Shown: in pieces, positions 11,673-20,142 of the stretch
How the letters are laid out: each line of letters starts with the position of its first letter
Numbering within the stretch: the first letter of the stretch is position 1
Source of the DNA: Ezakiella sp.
GTDB taxonomy: Bacteria; Bacillota; Clostridia; Tissierellales; Peptoniphilaceae
Length of the DNA stretch: 64,000 bases
NCBI GenBank assembly: GCA_022778715.1
Contig: JALFRW010000030.1
Coordinates: 248,001-312,000, forward strand
Direction of reading: 5' to 3'
Position numbers and translations under genes: made by a program
Notes under the pieces: model-generated
What the model saw: only the letters and a program-made list of their open reading frames with translations
What the model was told of the DNA's origin: nothing
The model's database searches: none

Positions 11673-12683
11673 TTATTTATCAGCTCTTGCCACCATAACC
11701 GCTAAATCCACAACTCTGGTAGAATAACCCCATTCGTTGTCATACCAAGAAATAACCTTAACCATATTATTTTCTATTCCCATTGTAAGCTTTGAGTCCA
11801 CAATTGAAGAAAGTTCGCATCCCTTAAAATCAATTGAAACAAGTTCATCTTCTGTATATCCCAAAATCCCCTTCATATAACCTTCTGAAGCTTCCTTTAA
11901 AGCACGATTTACATCATCCCTGTTTGCTTCTTTTTCTAGCTCAAAAACCACATCTACAATTGAAACTGTAGGAGTTGGAACACGAAGTGCAAAACCATTT
12001 AACTTGCCCTTAAGTGAAGGAATAACTTCTGTCACTGCCTTTGCAGCACCGGTTGTTGTAGGAACCATTGATAAAGCTGCAGCTCTGGCTCTTCTTCTAT
12101 CCTTCTTGTGCCTTGCATCTAAAAGCATTTGGTCGCCTGTATAAGAGTGAACAGTTGTCATAAGACCTCTCTTGATTCCAAATGAATCTTCAATAACCTT
12201 TGCAACCGGAGCAAGGCAGTTTGTAGTGCAACTTGCATTTGAAATAATATTTTGGGTCGCAGGATCGTAAGTGTCGTCATTAACACCCATAACAATTGTG
12301 TTATCGAGCCCTTTACCCGGAGCTGTTAAAATAACCTTCTTAACAGTACCGCGAATGTGTTTGCCAAGGCCTTCCTTATCCTTGAAAGCACCTGTAGCAT
12401 CAATGACGATTTCTACACCATTTGCTGACCAATCAATTAATTGCGGATCTCTTTCGTGTGAAAAATTAATACGTTTCCCATCAACTACGAATGAATCTTC
12501 ATCAACCTTAAGATCTTTATTCAAAGTGCCATATAAACTATCGTATTTGAACAAATGCTTTAAATCTTCCATATCTCCGCTTGCATTAATTTGTACGAGC
12601 TCTAAATCAGGATAATTTCCTTCAATTAAAATTCTCGCAACATCTCTTCCAATTCTCCCGAATCCATTAATACCAACTTTCAT
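11673..12683 (-). CDS. gap: Glyceraldehyde-3-phosphate dehydrogenase
   Basis: 336 residues, phosphorylating type I. The nucleotide-binding motif GINGFGRIGR is at 5-13, catalytic C152 is in SNASCTTNCLAP, and WYDNEWGYS lies near the C-terminus. AGGAGG precedes the ATG. Unusually, the cofactor loop after beta-2 reads N33-A34-S35 instead of the N-D-L typical of NAD-specific enzymes. The S-loop reads DAR where NAD enzymes often have DLP. Both resemble NADP-accepting GapB, although the operon position says glycolytic. No cggR-type regulator is adjacent. It is first gene of gap-pgk-tpiA-eno. Confidence 0.96.
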   Translation of the reverse strand: MKVGINGFGRIGRDVARILIEGNYPDLELVQINASGDMEDLKHLFKYDSLYGTLNKDLKVDEDSFVVDGKRINFSHERDPQLIDWSANGVEIVIDATGAFKDKEGLGKHIRGTVKKVILTAPGKGLDNTIVMGVNDDTYDPATQNIISNASCTTNCLAPVAKVIEDSFGIKRGLMTTVHSYTGDQMLLDARHKKDRRRARAAALSMVPTTTGAAKAVTEVIPSLKGKLNGFALRVPTPTVSIVDVVFELEKEANRDDVNRALKEASEGYMKGILGYTEDELVSIDFKGCELSSIVDSKLTMGIENNMVKVISWYDNEWGYSTRVVDLAVMVARADK

Positions 12684-13091
12684 TTGCTTCCTCCTTTAGT
12701 TGAATAAATTCTCCAATTAATTTATTATAACACATTTTAATAAATAATTCTATTATAACTGCTTTTCAAATCACATTTAAAAATTGCAACAGTAAATGTC
12801 AGTATATAAACTTTTTATATAAGAGTTGTATAATATTTACACATAATTTTTCAATTTTTATATTAATTTCTAATGTTCGTTCACGTTTAATTAAACATAT
12901 AATGATTTCATTTTATGTTCATCTTCTATGTTAAAAAATACTCAAACCTAAATACTAATTGGTACGCCCATTTATTTGCTTGTTTATTTTTTACAAAAAA
13001 AATTAAATATTTTAATTGAACTATATTTACAACTTAAATTTCTAATCATATTCTAAAAAATATAATCTCATTAAAATTATTATCTTAAAAA
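12684..13091. other. Long AT-rich intergenic region upstream of the gap operon
   Basis: About 400 bp with no gene. It must hold the minus-strand promoter of the glycolytic operon. TATAAT -10 candidates lie at 12724-12729 and 12752-12757, but neither has a strong -35. A perfect 12-bp palindrome, GTTTAATTAAAC, sits at 12886-12897. I see no riboswitch or small RNA I can name. Confidence 0.4.
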
Positions 13092-13123
13092 AGCGGCATA
13101 ATACTTGCAAGTATTATACCGCT
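13092..13123. terminator. Terminator after the S-layer-homology gene
   Basis: A 16-bp inverted repeat (AGCGGTATAATACTTG on the minus strand) with one G-U pair. T-runs are present on both sides, so it may also work in the other direction. The plus-strand copy would carry a C-A mismatch, which favours the minus strand. Confidence 0.85.
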
Positions 13124-13128
13124 CTTTT

Positions 13129-16100
13129 TTAATTATTTAATGTGAATTCAATTATTCTGTCAATTGCAAATGCAAGTTCTTTTCTGGAAATAAAACTATT
13201 TGGATTAAATTCACCTGTAGGCTCAATTTCAATTAAACCCAGTTTACCCATTCTTATTATTGCATCTTTACTCCATTTTGGAAGATTTTCATATTTAGAT
13301 ATGTTAATTTCATTTTGTTCAGGTAATTGAATATTTAAACTATCTAATAGTCTGCAAATTATTACAGCAAATTCTTCTCTGGTTATTTTTTTATTTGGTC
13401 TAAAGTATCCGTCCGGATAACCATTCACTATATGGTTAAATGCAGCCCACTTTACAGAATCTGAATACCAAGCATCATCATTTATATCGCTAAATTTTAT
13501 ATTGTTGTCGAAACTTTTATTTACCGCCATTCTTCTTAAAACTTCAGTTAACATTGCTCTTGATATAGGAACTTCAGGTGAAAATTCCAATTTGCTTGTG
13601 CCCACAAGAATTCCACGACGCACCATATTTTTTATAGCTTCACCATATTTGTCTTCCGGAATATCAATCAATTCTATTGGTAAAATCGGATCTTTTATAT
13701 CAAATTTTGCACTTCTTAAAATTGGTTTTGAAATTTCATTTTTATTTTCTGAAATTTTATTTTCTTTCTTTGATATATAGCCATTATCATATTTTACAAC
13801 TTGCGGTCTGTTTGGATAACTTTCAACTGGCGGTCTGTTTGGATTAGTTTCAACTTCCGGGTTTTGCTCTTCTTTTTCGGTCTTTTCATAGACAAAAATT
13901 AATTCTTCCATATCGCCAATAATTGTATCAAACTCAATATTTTCATGACCCTTAACCCATTGCAAAAGTTTTGTTAATTCTTCTTTTTCCTCATCTGTTA
14001 TTTTTCCGTCTTCCTGAAGCTTTTTCAATAACTCAATCTTTGCCAATTCCGGAGTAAGATCGCTATTTAATCCCTTTAATTCCTTATATTTGTAGCCCTC
14101 TATAGTAGGAGCTTTATCTATACCTACAACCCTTAGCGGCATATTTTTCATAACATAGAGGGATTCCGAATCTTTTATCTCATTTCCTTGTTCATCTTGA
14201 TATTTAATTGGAAGATTGCGAACAAAAAATTCGTGTTTTTTCCTAACTCCTGGATCTTCCCCATCATCTTTGAGCAGGACTGTTGTTGTTACTTCACTAT
14301 CATAATGCACCCCGTCTATAGCAATTTCATAAGTGTAAGTCATATCTCCTCTATATCCGCGTGGTGCAATAACTTCAAGCCTTTGAACATTCCCTCTGCC
14401 ATATAAACCTTTGCTTACTCCAACCATAATAAATTTATCGCCACTGTCCTGTGTCCCATCATTAACCGGATACCAATATACATATTTACCGCTTCCCGCC
14501 GGAACTTCAGCTTTAGCTCTTACCTTCGTCATTGGGTTTTTAAGATTTGTTCCATATATAGTAATCCAAGTTTTTTTGCTTTCTTGTCCTATTGGCGGAA
14601 TTGTATGCGTTATGTCAGGTGCCTCATCACTGCCACCATTTGTGCCGTAGCTGTGAATTCTTGCAAATCCAAGCGTCATATCATCTTTATTCTTACCTTC
14701 CGGTAAAACAGACACAACAAGAAAATTCAATCTGTCCATATAATTTGCATTAATGTCGGATAGATACAATCGTCCATCTGTTGAGAGCATTATTGAATAT
14801 GACTCAGTCCTATTGGAAATATTTTTCGGTAATGTGAATTTTAGTGTTTGTTCACTTCCTTTTCCTTCCACTTTGTAAGCTATTTCAGTTTGCTCGCTAT
14901 CCTTCTTCAAATTTTCAATCTTTATAATTTTAGCTCTTGTATAGGTTTTGACTTGTTCATCATCTGTCAAGTCTAGTCCGTTTACCTTAAGCTCTACATC
15001 ACCGCCGTTTGAAAGTAAAACAGAATCTGTTAAAAATTCAGCAGAAAGAATTATTGCTTTACCATCATTTATATAGTACCTTCTTATTTGATTATCTTTT
15101 CTGCCGTTATAAAAACCTTGATCGTTAAACATAGTTCTAAATCCAAATCTTATTTGAGGAGTATTTTTAAATTCTCTTTCCTCAGCCAGAGTTACCACTA
15201 TTTTGTTACCCTGTATTTCTACCATATCATTTTCTTTTATTTTTTCAAATTTTGGTTCAGCTTGAACATATTTACTTTCTCGTCTATCTACCACGGCTGT
15301 TCCGTCAAAAGCAATTTCAGTATTTTCCTTTAAAGCATTTGGATATGCTTCAAAAATATCATGTGCAAATTCAACAATTATTTTATTGTCATATTTAAAT
15401 GATCTAATTGGTTCAAAAATAAAAGAATCATTGTTGCTGCCATATTTGTTTTGAACTACATCTTGAGAATATTTTTCTTTTCCGTTAAAATACAATTTAA
15501 CTGTATAATTTTTATCTACACTGCTTTCTTTAAGCTTTATAGTACTTGTTGCAACATCATCTCTGCCGACAAAATTTGTAATTTCTAAACTATCTGTTAT
15601 ATCTTCTTCTGCATCAAAGACTTTCAAGCTCAATCCTTTCAGATCTATGTTCTCTCCAAAAACTGAAGCGCCAATAGAACCGCCACTAAGAGGAATATTT
15701 TCATTTGTCAGTATAAATAAATCTATTGAACAATTGTCAATTTCCTCCGACTTCTTATTTTGCAATATAGTAACTTTTTTATTATTTTGCATCTTATATT
15801 TGATCATAAAAGTTATTTCATAAGTGATATCACTTTCAGTCGTGTTTTCGGGGAAAGAAAATGTTGCTATTCTGGAATTATTTTCTCCCGTAAATACAAC
15901 CTTTATAGAATTATCAATTTGACCGTTCTTTTTAACGAGAGCATCTAAATCTCCATCTTTTAAAAGATCGCCATTAATCAAAGTAAGAAATAATTTTTTT
16001 TCTTGTTTTTTTGAGTCTAAAGTCATATTTAGAACATCTTCGGAGATATTTTCAGTATCACTTACTCTGGAGATTATAGTTGTTCTTTCATAAGCAGGAT

Positions 16101-16947
16101 CTTCATCATCTTGTATTGTGCACTTATTTTCAGTACCATCAATATTTATATTTAATTTAATGCCGTCAGAATAATCAGCCGGAATATCTCCGCGACCTAT
16201 TTCAATTTCGTATTTTTTACAACTTTTAGCATAATTTTCCTGGACAACTAAAGTAACTTCGAATTTGTTGTCATCAATTTTTTTAATAGCAGATGTAATT
16301 CCCGATGTAGTATATATACCATTAGCTTTGCATCTTATTTGTATATTATTTACATTTTGAGTCAAAACATTTAATTTATAAGTTTTGATTTCGTTTTTTA
16401 TATTTTCACTAAAAGTCTTAACTAAACTTCCGTTATCAATTGAAAATCCTAGAATTTTTGAATCCTTAATATCCTCCCCCGGTTTTGGATTATCCGGATT
16501 GTCAGGATTATCAACATCATCTCCGGGATTATCAACTTCTTCTTCTGATGAAACAATTAACTTTAAACTGGCATCATTATAGCTTGTAGCTTTAAATCTA
16601 AATAAATATTCTTTATCTGTTTCAGATTTATTTTCAGGTAAATTGATAGTTAACAAAAAACCGTCTTTCAGTTTTTTGCTTTCATACCCTAAAACATCAC
16701 TATCATAATATTCAACAGGCTTTTTATCGCCATTAAACTGAAGCATGCATTTTAAATCTTCAAGATTTTCAGTAGAAACTATAACTCTTATTTCTCCACC
16801 CTTATTACTGACAGTCTTAGTCGCTTGTAATCCAAGGTTTTGACCATCAATTGAAATTCCTGTAATTTTTTCGCCTTCTGCGTTAATTACCGGTACATAT
16901 GCTACCAACATAAAAAGCACCAGTAAAACTGATATTAGTTTTTTCAT
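13129..16947 (-). CDS. Large secreted surface protein with C-terminal S-layer homology domains
   Basis: 1272 residues. The signal peptide is at 1-23 with likely cleavage after INA. A long beta-rich region follows without a domain I can name; it looks like repeated Ig-like or bacterial-surface modules. An acidic DNPDNPKPG linker lies near residues 145-158. A MucBP-like stretch around 900-1010 contains VRNLPIKYQDEQGNEI, and a proline-rich NPNRPPVESYPNRP linker follows. Three SLH repeats at about 1096-1272, with FSDI..DAWYSDSV and GYPDGYFRPN, would tie the protein to pyruvylated secondary cell-wall polymer. It may be an adhesin or S-layer component; the function is unknown. It is monocistronic, with its own promoter and terminator. 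Confidence 0.85.
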   Translation of the reverse strand: MKKLISVLLVLFMLVAYVPVINAEGEKITGISIDGQNLGLQATKTVSNKGGEIRVIVSTENLEDLKCMLQFNGDKKPVEYYDSDVLGYESKKLKDGFLLTINLPENKSETDKEYLFRFKATSYNDASLKLIVSSEEEVDNPGDDVDNPDNPDNPKPGEDIKDSKILGFSIDNGSLVKTFSENIKNEIKTYKLNVLTQNVNNIQIRCKANGIYTTSGITSAIKKIDDNKFEVTLVVQENYAKSCKKYEIEIGRGDIPADYSDGIKLNINIDGTENKCTIQDDEDPAYERTTIISRVSDTENISEDVLNMTLDSKKQEKKLFLTLINGDLLKDGDLDALVKKNGQIDNSIKVVFTGENNSRIATFSFPENTTESDITYEITFMIKYKMQNNKKVTILQNKKSEEIDNCSIDLFILTNENIPLSGGSIGASVFGENIDLKGLSLKVFDAEEDITDSLEITNFVGRDDVATSTIKLKESSVDKNYTVKLYFNGKEKYSQDVVQNKYGSNNDSFIFEPIRSFKYDNKIIVEFAHDIFEAYPNALKENTEIAFDGTAVVDRRESKYVQAEPKFEKIKENDMVEIQGNKIVVTLAEEREFKNTPQIRFGFRTMFNDQGFYNGRKDNQIRRYYINDGKAIILSAEFLTDSVLLSNGGDVELKVNGLDLTDDEQVKTYTRAKIIKIENLKKDSEQTEIAYKVEGKGSEQTLKFTLPKNISNRTESYSIMLSTDGRLYLSDINANYMDRLNFLVVSVLPEGKNKDDMTLGFARIHSYGTNGGSDEAPDITHTIPPIGQESKKTWITIYGTNLKNPMTKVRAKAEVPAGSGKYVYWYPVNDGTQDSGDKFIMVGVSKGLYGRGNVQRLEVIAPRGYRGDMTYTYEIAIDGVHYDSEVTTTVLLKDDGEDPGVRKKHEFFVRNLPIKYQDEQGNEIKDSESLYVMKNMPLRVVGIDKAPTIEGYKYKELKGLNSDLTPELAKIELLKKLQEDGKITDEEKEELTKLLQWVKGHENIEFDTIIGDMEELIFVYEKTEKEEQNPEVETNPNRPPVESYPNRPQVVKYDNGYISKKENKISENKNEISKPILRSAKFDIKDPILPIELIDIPEDKYGEAIKNMVRRGILVGTSKLEFSPEVPISRAMLTEVLRRMAVNKSFDNNIKFSDINDDAWYSDSVKWAAFNHIVNGYPDGYFRPNKKITREEFAVIICRLLDSLNIQLPEQNEINISKYENLPKWSKDAIIRMGKLGLIEIEPTGEFNPNSFISRKELAFAIDRIIEFTLNN

Positions 16948-16979
16948 AAAAACCTCCGTTGTAATTAGTTTTCGTTATA

Positions 16980-17008
16980 ATTGTAATATAAAAATTTTTA
17001 AAAGTCAA
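16980..17008 (-). promoter_or_regulatory. Promoter of the S-layer-homology gene
   Basis: Minus-strand TTGACT, 17-bp spacer, TACAAT, about 33 bp before the start codon. CGGAGG precedes the ATG. Confidence 0.65.
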
Positions 17009-17157
17009 GAAGTGTATATTGTATTTTGTTTATTCAATAAATTATTGCTTACCTTGCAATAAAGCTTTATATATGTCAAAAAGAATTACTTTGTATCTAT
17101 TATTTATACTTAATGTATCTTTATAAAATGTTTCTGTAACATATGTTATAGATCAAA

Positions 17158-17186
17158 AAAAGAGAAGAAACGTATTCTTCTCTTTT
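17158..17186 (-). terminator. Terminator of the glycine reductase operon
   Basis: A perfect 12-bp stem (AAAAGAGAAGAA and its complement) with a five-base loop, followed on the minus strand by a T-run. It lies about 160 bp after the grdD stop, leaving an unusually long 3' untranslated region. Confidence 0.85.
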
Positions 17187-17208
17187 AATATAATTATAAT
17201 TCAGTTAT

Positions 17209-17252
17209 TTAATAATGTTTGCGAAATTGGCATATTGGCAAGCCATTATTAA
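17209..17252 (-). other. Extended hairpin in the grdD 3' untranslated region
   Basis: TTAATAATG (17209-17217) and CATTATTAA (17244-17252) pair perfectly, and inner TTGC/GCAA arms extend the stem. It lies between the grdD stop and the operon terminator. It could protect the transcript 3' end or be a processing site; nothing shows which. Confidence 0.4.
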
Positions 17253-17346
17253 TTCTTACTACAAAATAATCAATTTTTGTAACTATAACTCAAATATTAA
17301 AATCAAATTGAAAAGCACCGGTATAATCACAAAAATACAGTAAATT

Positions 17347-18528
17347 TTAGCAGTTTGTTTCTTCAGCAATGAATCCTGCCTTTGCTAAGACTTTTTTAGC
17401 TTCTTCCAGTTTTGTACTATTAACCATTACTACCGGACCGGTACATCCCATACCGCTAGATGCGAAAATTCTTTCTTTCCAAAGAGCTTGTACTGCGTCT
17501 TCCATTTCGAGGATATCAATGCCGCCGATTGAAGCATCAGTGATTTCCGCTTCCGGAGCAGTAACTTCTTCTTTTGGAGCTGAAGCTTTTTTGTTAGCCT
17601 CTTCAAGTTCTTGTAGAATCTTTTTTAAACCTGCTTTTTCAGCTTTCTTATATTCATCAACAGCCAATTTTTTGATTTCGCCACGTACACAGCGTGCTGC
17701 GTAATTGATTGCGTTTGCAATAACCGGATATCCGCTTGCTCTGGAAATGATGTAGATTAACCTGTCATAACCTTCGCCAATTCCGGGTCCGTAACCGTAA
17801 CCATGTGCTTCAAAGCTTCCTCCTGTTACATAGCTTGAGAAAATCTTCATTAATAAATTCCCGGTTAAAGTATCAGTAACCATGATATCCGGAGTACCCA
17901 TTAATAGATCGTTTCCTCTCATTACACAACCGCCGTCTGCTCTCTTAGATTCTGCAAAGTTGATTTCGTATCCGTTTTTTTGCAATTCTTTAAGTGCTCT
18001 TTCAACTTGTCTTGCACCATCAACGTTTAGAATTCCAAGAGTCGGGTGTGGATTACCCATTGATTTAGCAGTAATAATACCGGCAATCGCGTTTAAAATC
18101 ATTGCTTCAACTCTGTGTGGTGAAGATGTGCCGGTAGTTGTAGCAAGAGTCATTTCTCCTCCAAAAGCCGGAGTTACAACTCTTCCAACCGTACTTACAC
18201 CGATCGGGAAGCTATAGTGCATTGTAACGCAAGCGTCAATTTCGCCACTGTCCAAAAGTTCTTCCATAACTCTGTAGCCTTCTTCGTCAGATTCAACATT
18301 ATATTGTCTTAATTTTGAATCACATTTGTGACCAATTAGAACTACTTCGATAGATTTATCTTTTGCTTGAGCGTTTTCAGCGCCTTTTATTACATTTTCT
18401 TCTCCGTGTTCGGAGCCAATTGTAGTAACGCCGACTACTACCTTTTTGCCAAATCCGCCAGTTTCAATGCCTGTCGCAATATCTTCAAATACTTCGGCAA
18501 TCATCTTTTTGATGTTTTGTTCAGACAT
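17347..18528 (-). CDS. grdD: Glycine reductase complex component C subunit alpha (GrdD)
   Basis: 393 residues, close to known GrdD. With GrdC it forms protein C, which takes the carboxymethyl group bound to the selenocysteine of GrdA and releases acetyl phosphate by phosphorolysis. The fold is PlsX-like: VVVGVTTIGSEHG near the N-terminus, GRVVTPAFGGEM, GNPHPTLGILNVDGARQ, and a C-terminal GMGCTGPVVMV that is likely to hold the functional cysteine. GGGGG lies upstream of the ATG. It is the last gene of the operon; a 160-bp 3' UTR and terminator follow. No truncation is visible. Confidence 0.95.
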   Translation of the reverse strand: MSEQNIKKMIAEVFEDIATGIETGGFGKKVVVGVTTIGSEHGEENVIKGAENAQAKDKSIEVVLIGHKCDSKLRQYNVESDEEGYRVMEELLDSGEIDACVTMHYSFPIGVSTVGRVVTPAFGGEMTLATTTGTSSPHRVEAMILNAIAGIITAKSMGNPHPTLGILNVDGARQVERALKELQKNGYEINFAESKRADGGCVMRGNDLLMGTPDIMVTDTLTGNLLMKIFSSYVTGGSFEAHGYGYGPGIGEGYDRLIYIISRASGYPVIANAINYAARCVRGEIKKLAVDEYKKAEKAGLKKILQELEEANKKASAPKEEVTAPEAEITDASIGGIDILEMEDAVQALWKERIFASSGMGCTGPVVMVNSTKLEEAKKVLAKAGFIAEETNC

Positions 18529-18537
18529 GATAACCCC

Positions 18538-20079
18538 CTATTCAGCTTTAAAAGAAGCCGCAAATTCTCTCATAGCTTCTGCAACATACTTCTTAATAGT
18601 ATCTTCAGAAACTCCTTGTGACTCTTCTCCCTTCTTTCCGTCGTTTGCTTCAATGATAATTGAAACGCCGTCGAATAAGTTTGTCATTCTTCCTAAGAAT
18701 AAGCTTCCTTTACCAATAATCATACTTTTTTGCATTTTACCTGCAAGCATATCTTCTCTCATAAATCCAAGAGCCGGAACACCTGAAGGGATATGTCCTT
18801 GTGTAGGAGCCCAACCTCTCCAACCATGTTTCTTTGAGAATTCTTTTAATTCAGACTTTTCTAAATCGCCTTTTCTAACTGCGAGAGCTGCAATCATCTT
18901 GTAGTTAGCTTCCGGCACGTCACCTGCGCCAGCCGGTTTTGTGATATCACAGTTTTGCATTTCCGGTGAGAATTTGTCGATATCTGTTACTTTCAGTCCA
19001 GCAGCATCAAGCGGATCAGTAACAAGTGATTGAATAACTGCTTGAGGGGCAGAACCGGTTCCAACTGTGTGACGACCAACAATGTCGTTTCTCATAATTG
19101 GATTTTTGCCATCGTTTTCACCGATAATTGTAGCAAATCCTGCAACGCAGTCTTCGATTATTGGAAGCCCTTTATTAACGTGGTCTTTACCATTCATACC
19201 AAGTTTTGCGGTTGATCCACCAGCTACAACGAGAACATTTTTAAATGTGCCTGCAGCAACAAGTGATGAAGCTGATAGAAGTGCATGTGATGGAGCTGCA
19301 CAGAATCCTCTTATATCTGAGCCTGTCGCATTATCGAGTCCAGCAAATTCAGCAATGGATTTTGCAAAGTTACCACCACCTCTTTGGTTCATATCTCCAC
19401 AAGCTTCTTCTGAGCATTCGATAACATAGTCAATTTCCAGTGGATCGAATCCGCTCTTTGCAATACAATTTACAGCAGCTAGAACTCCTGAAGCTTTAAC
19501 TACTAAGTTTTCAAACAAGATATGAGCAGTTAAGTTAGGGTCAACATCATGTGCTCTCTTTACACAACCAACAAGTTTGTTGTCATTCATTAAAGGTTCA
19601 GCACCGTGATTTTTTACTAAATCTTCAATTTCTTCGATATCAGAACCATCTTTTAATCTTTCAGCATGTTTGTTGTCGATTAAAGGATGTTCTAAGAGCA
19701 TTTCTTTACATTCATTTGAGAATTCGTGTTCAAGTCTTACAAGGTCGAAAGCATCAACCATCTTGAGCATACCAATGAATTCTTTTTGTGGCATAATTTC
19801 GCCGAAATGTCCATGTCTGTCTGCATTTTCAACTTTGTAATTGGTCCAAGGTTCCGGAATTTCGTCTAATTCTTCCGGACGGTGATTTCCAATATATACT
19901 TGATTCGGTAAATATGCTACACATTCATCAAATGTTCTTAAATGTTCCGGTAATTTTTTTAAATATTCACTGTTTGGGTTTACTACCATTTCTGTGGTTT
20001 GAGTAGTACCATTATGAAGAACCATATCTGGTGCTTGAATTAATACATAACCACTGCCTTTGTTTACTGAATAACTCAA
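18538..20079 (-). CDS. grdC: Glycine reductase complex component C subunit beta (GrdC)
   Basis: 513 residues when started at the TTG codon at 20077-20079, which GGAGG precedes at correct spacing. This gives exactly the family length, while the longer open frame starts upstream in a hairpin. GrdC has a thiolase/FabH-like fold: SEEACGDMNQRGGGNFAKS and FCAAPSHALLSASSLVAAG carry the likely active cysteine region, with VVAGGSTAKLG after it. It works with GrdD to turn the selenocysteine-bound carboxymethyl group into acetyl phosphate. A TTG start plus an upstream hairpin suggests its translation is set separately from grdB. Confidence 0.95.
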   Translation of the reverse strand: MSYSVNKGSGYVLIQAPDMVLHNGTTQTTEMVVNPNSEYLKKLPEHLRTFDECVAYLPNQVYIGNHRPEELDEIPEPWTNYKVENADRHGHFGEIMPQKEFIGMLKMVDAFDLVRLEHEFSNECKEMLLEHPLIDNKHAERLKDGSDIEEIEDLVKNHGAEPLMNDNKLVGCVKRAHDVDPNLTAHILFENLVVKASGVLAAVNCIAKSGFDPLEIDYVIECSEEACGDMNQRGGGNFAKSIAEFAGLDNATGSDIRGFCAAPSHALLSASSLVAAGTFKNVLVVAGGSTAKLGMNGKDHVNKGLPIIEDCVAGFATIIGENDGKNPIMRNDIVGRHTVGTGSAPQAVIQSLVTDPLDAAGLKVTDIDKFSPEMQNCDITKPAGAGDVPEANYKMIAALAVRKGDLEKSELKEFSKKHGWRGWAPTQGHIPSGVPALGFMREDMLAGKMQKSMIIGKGSLFLGRMTNLFDGVSIIIEANDGKKGEESQGVSEDTIKKYVAEAMREFAASFKAE

Positions 20080-20101
20080 TATAATACCTCCATAAAATAA
20101 T

Positions 20102-20126
20102 AACCGGGGGTAATGTGCCCCCGGTT
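20102..20126 (-). other. GC-rich hairpin between grdB and grdC
   Basis: AACCGGGGG and CCCCCGGTT form a perfect 9-bp stem with a seven-base loop in the 63-bp gap between grdB and the grdC TTG start. No clean T-run follows on the minus strand (ATTATTTTATGG), so it is probably a stabilising or processing stem or a weak attenuator, not a full terminator. Confidence 0.65.
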
Positions 20127-20142
20127 TTAATATAGTCAAGAC

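Noticed and set aside
12886..12897. Palindrome GTTTAATTAAAC as an operator of the gap operon
   Set aside because: Short AT-rich palindromes are expected by chance in such DNA, and it is about 200 bp from the gene with no linked promoter.
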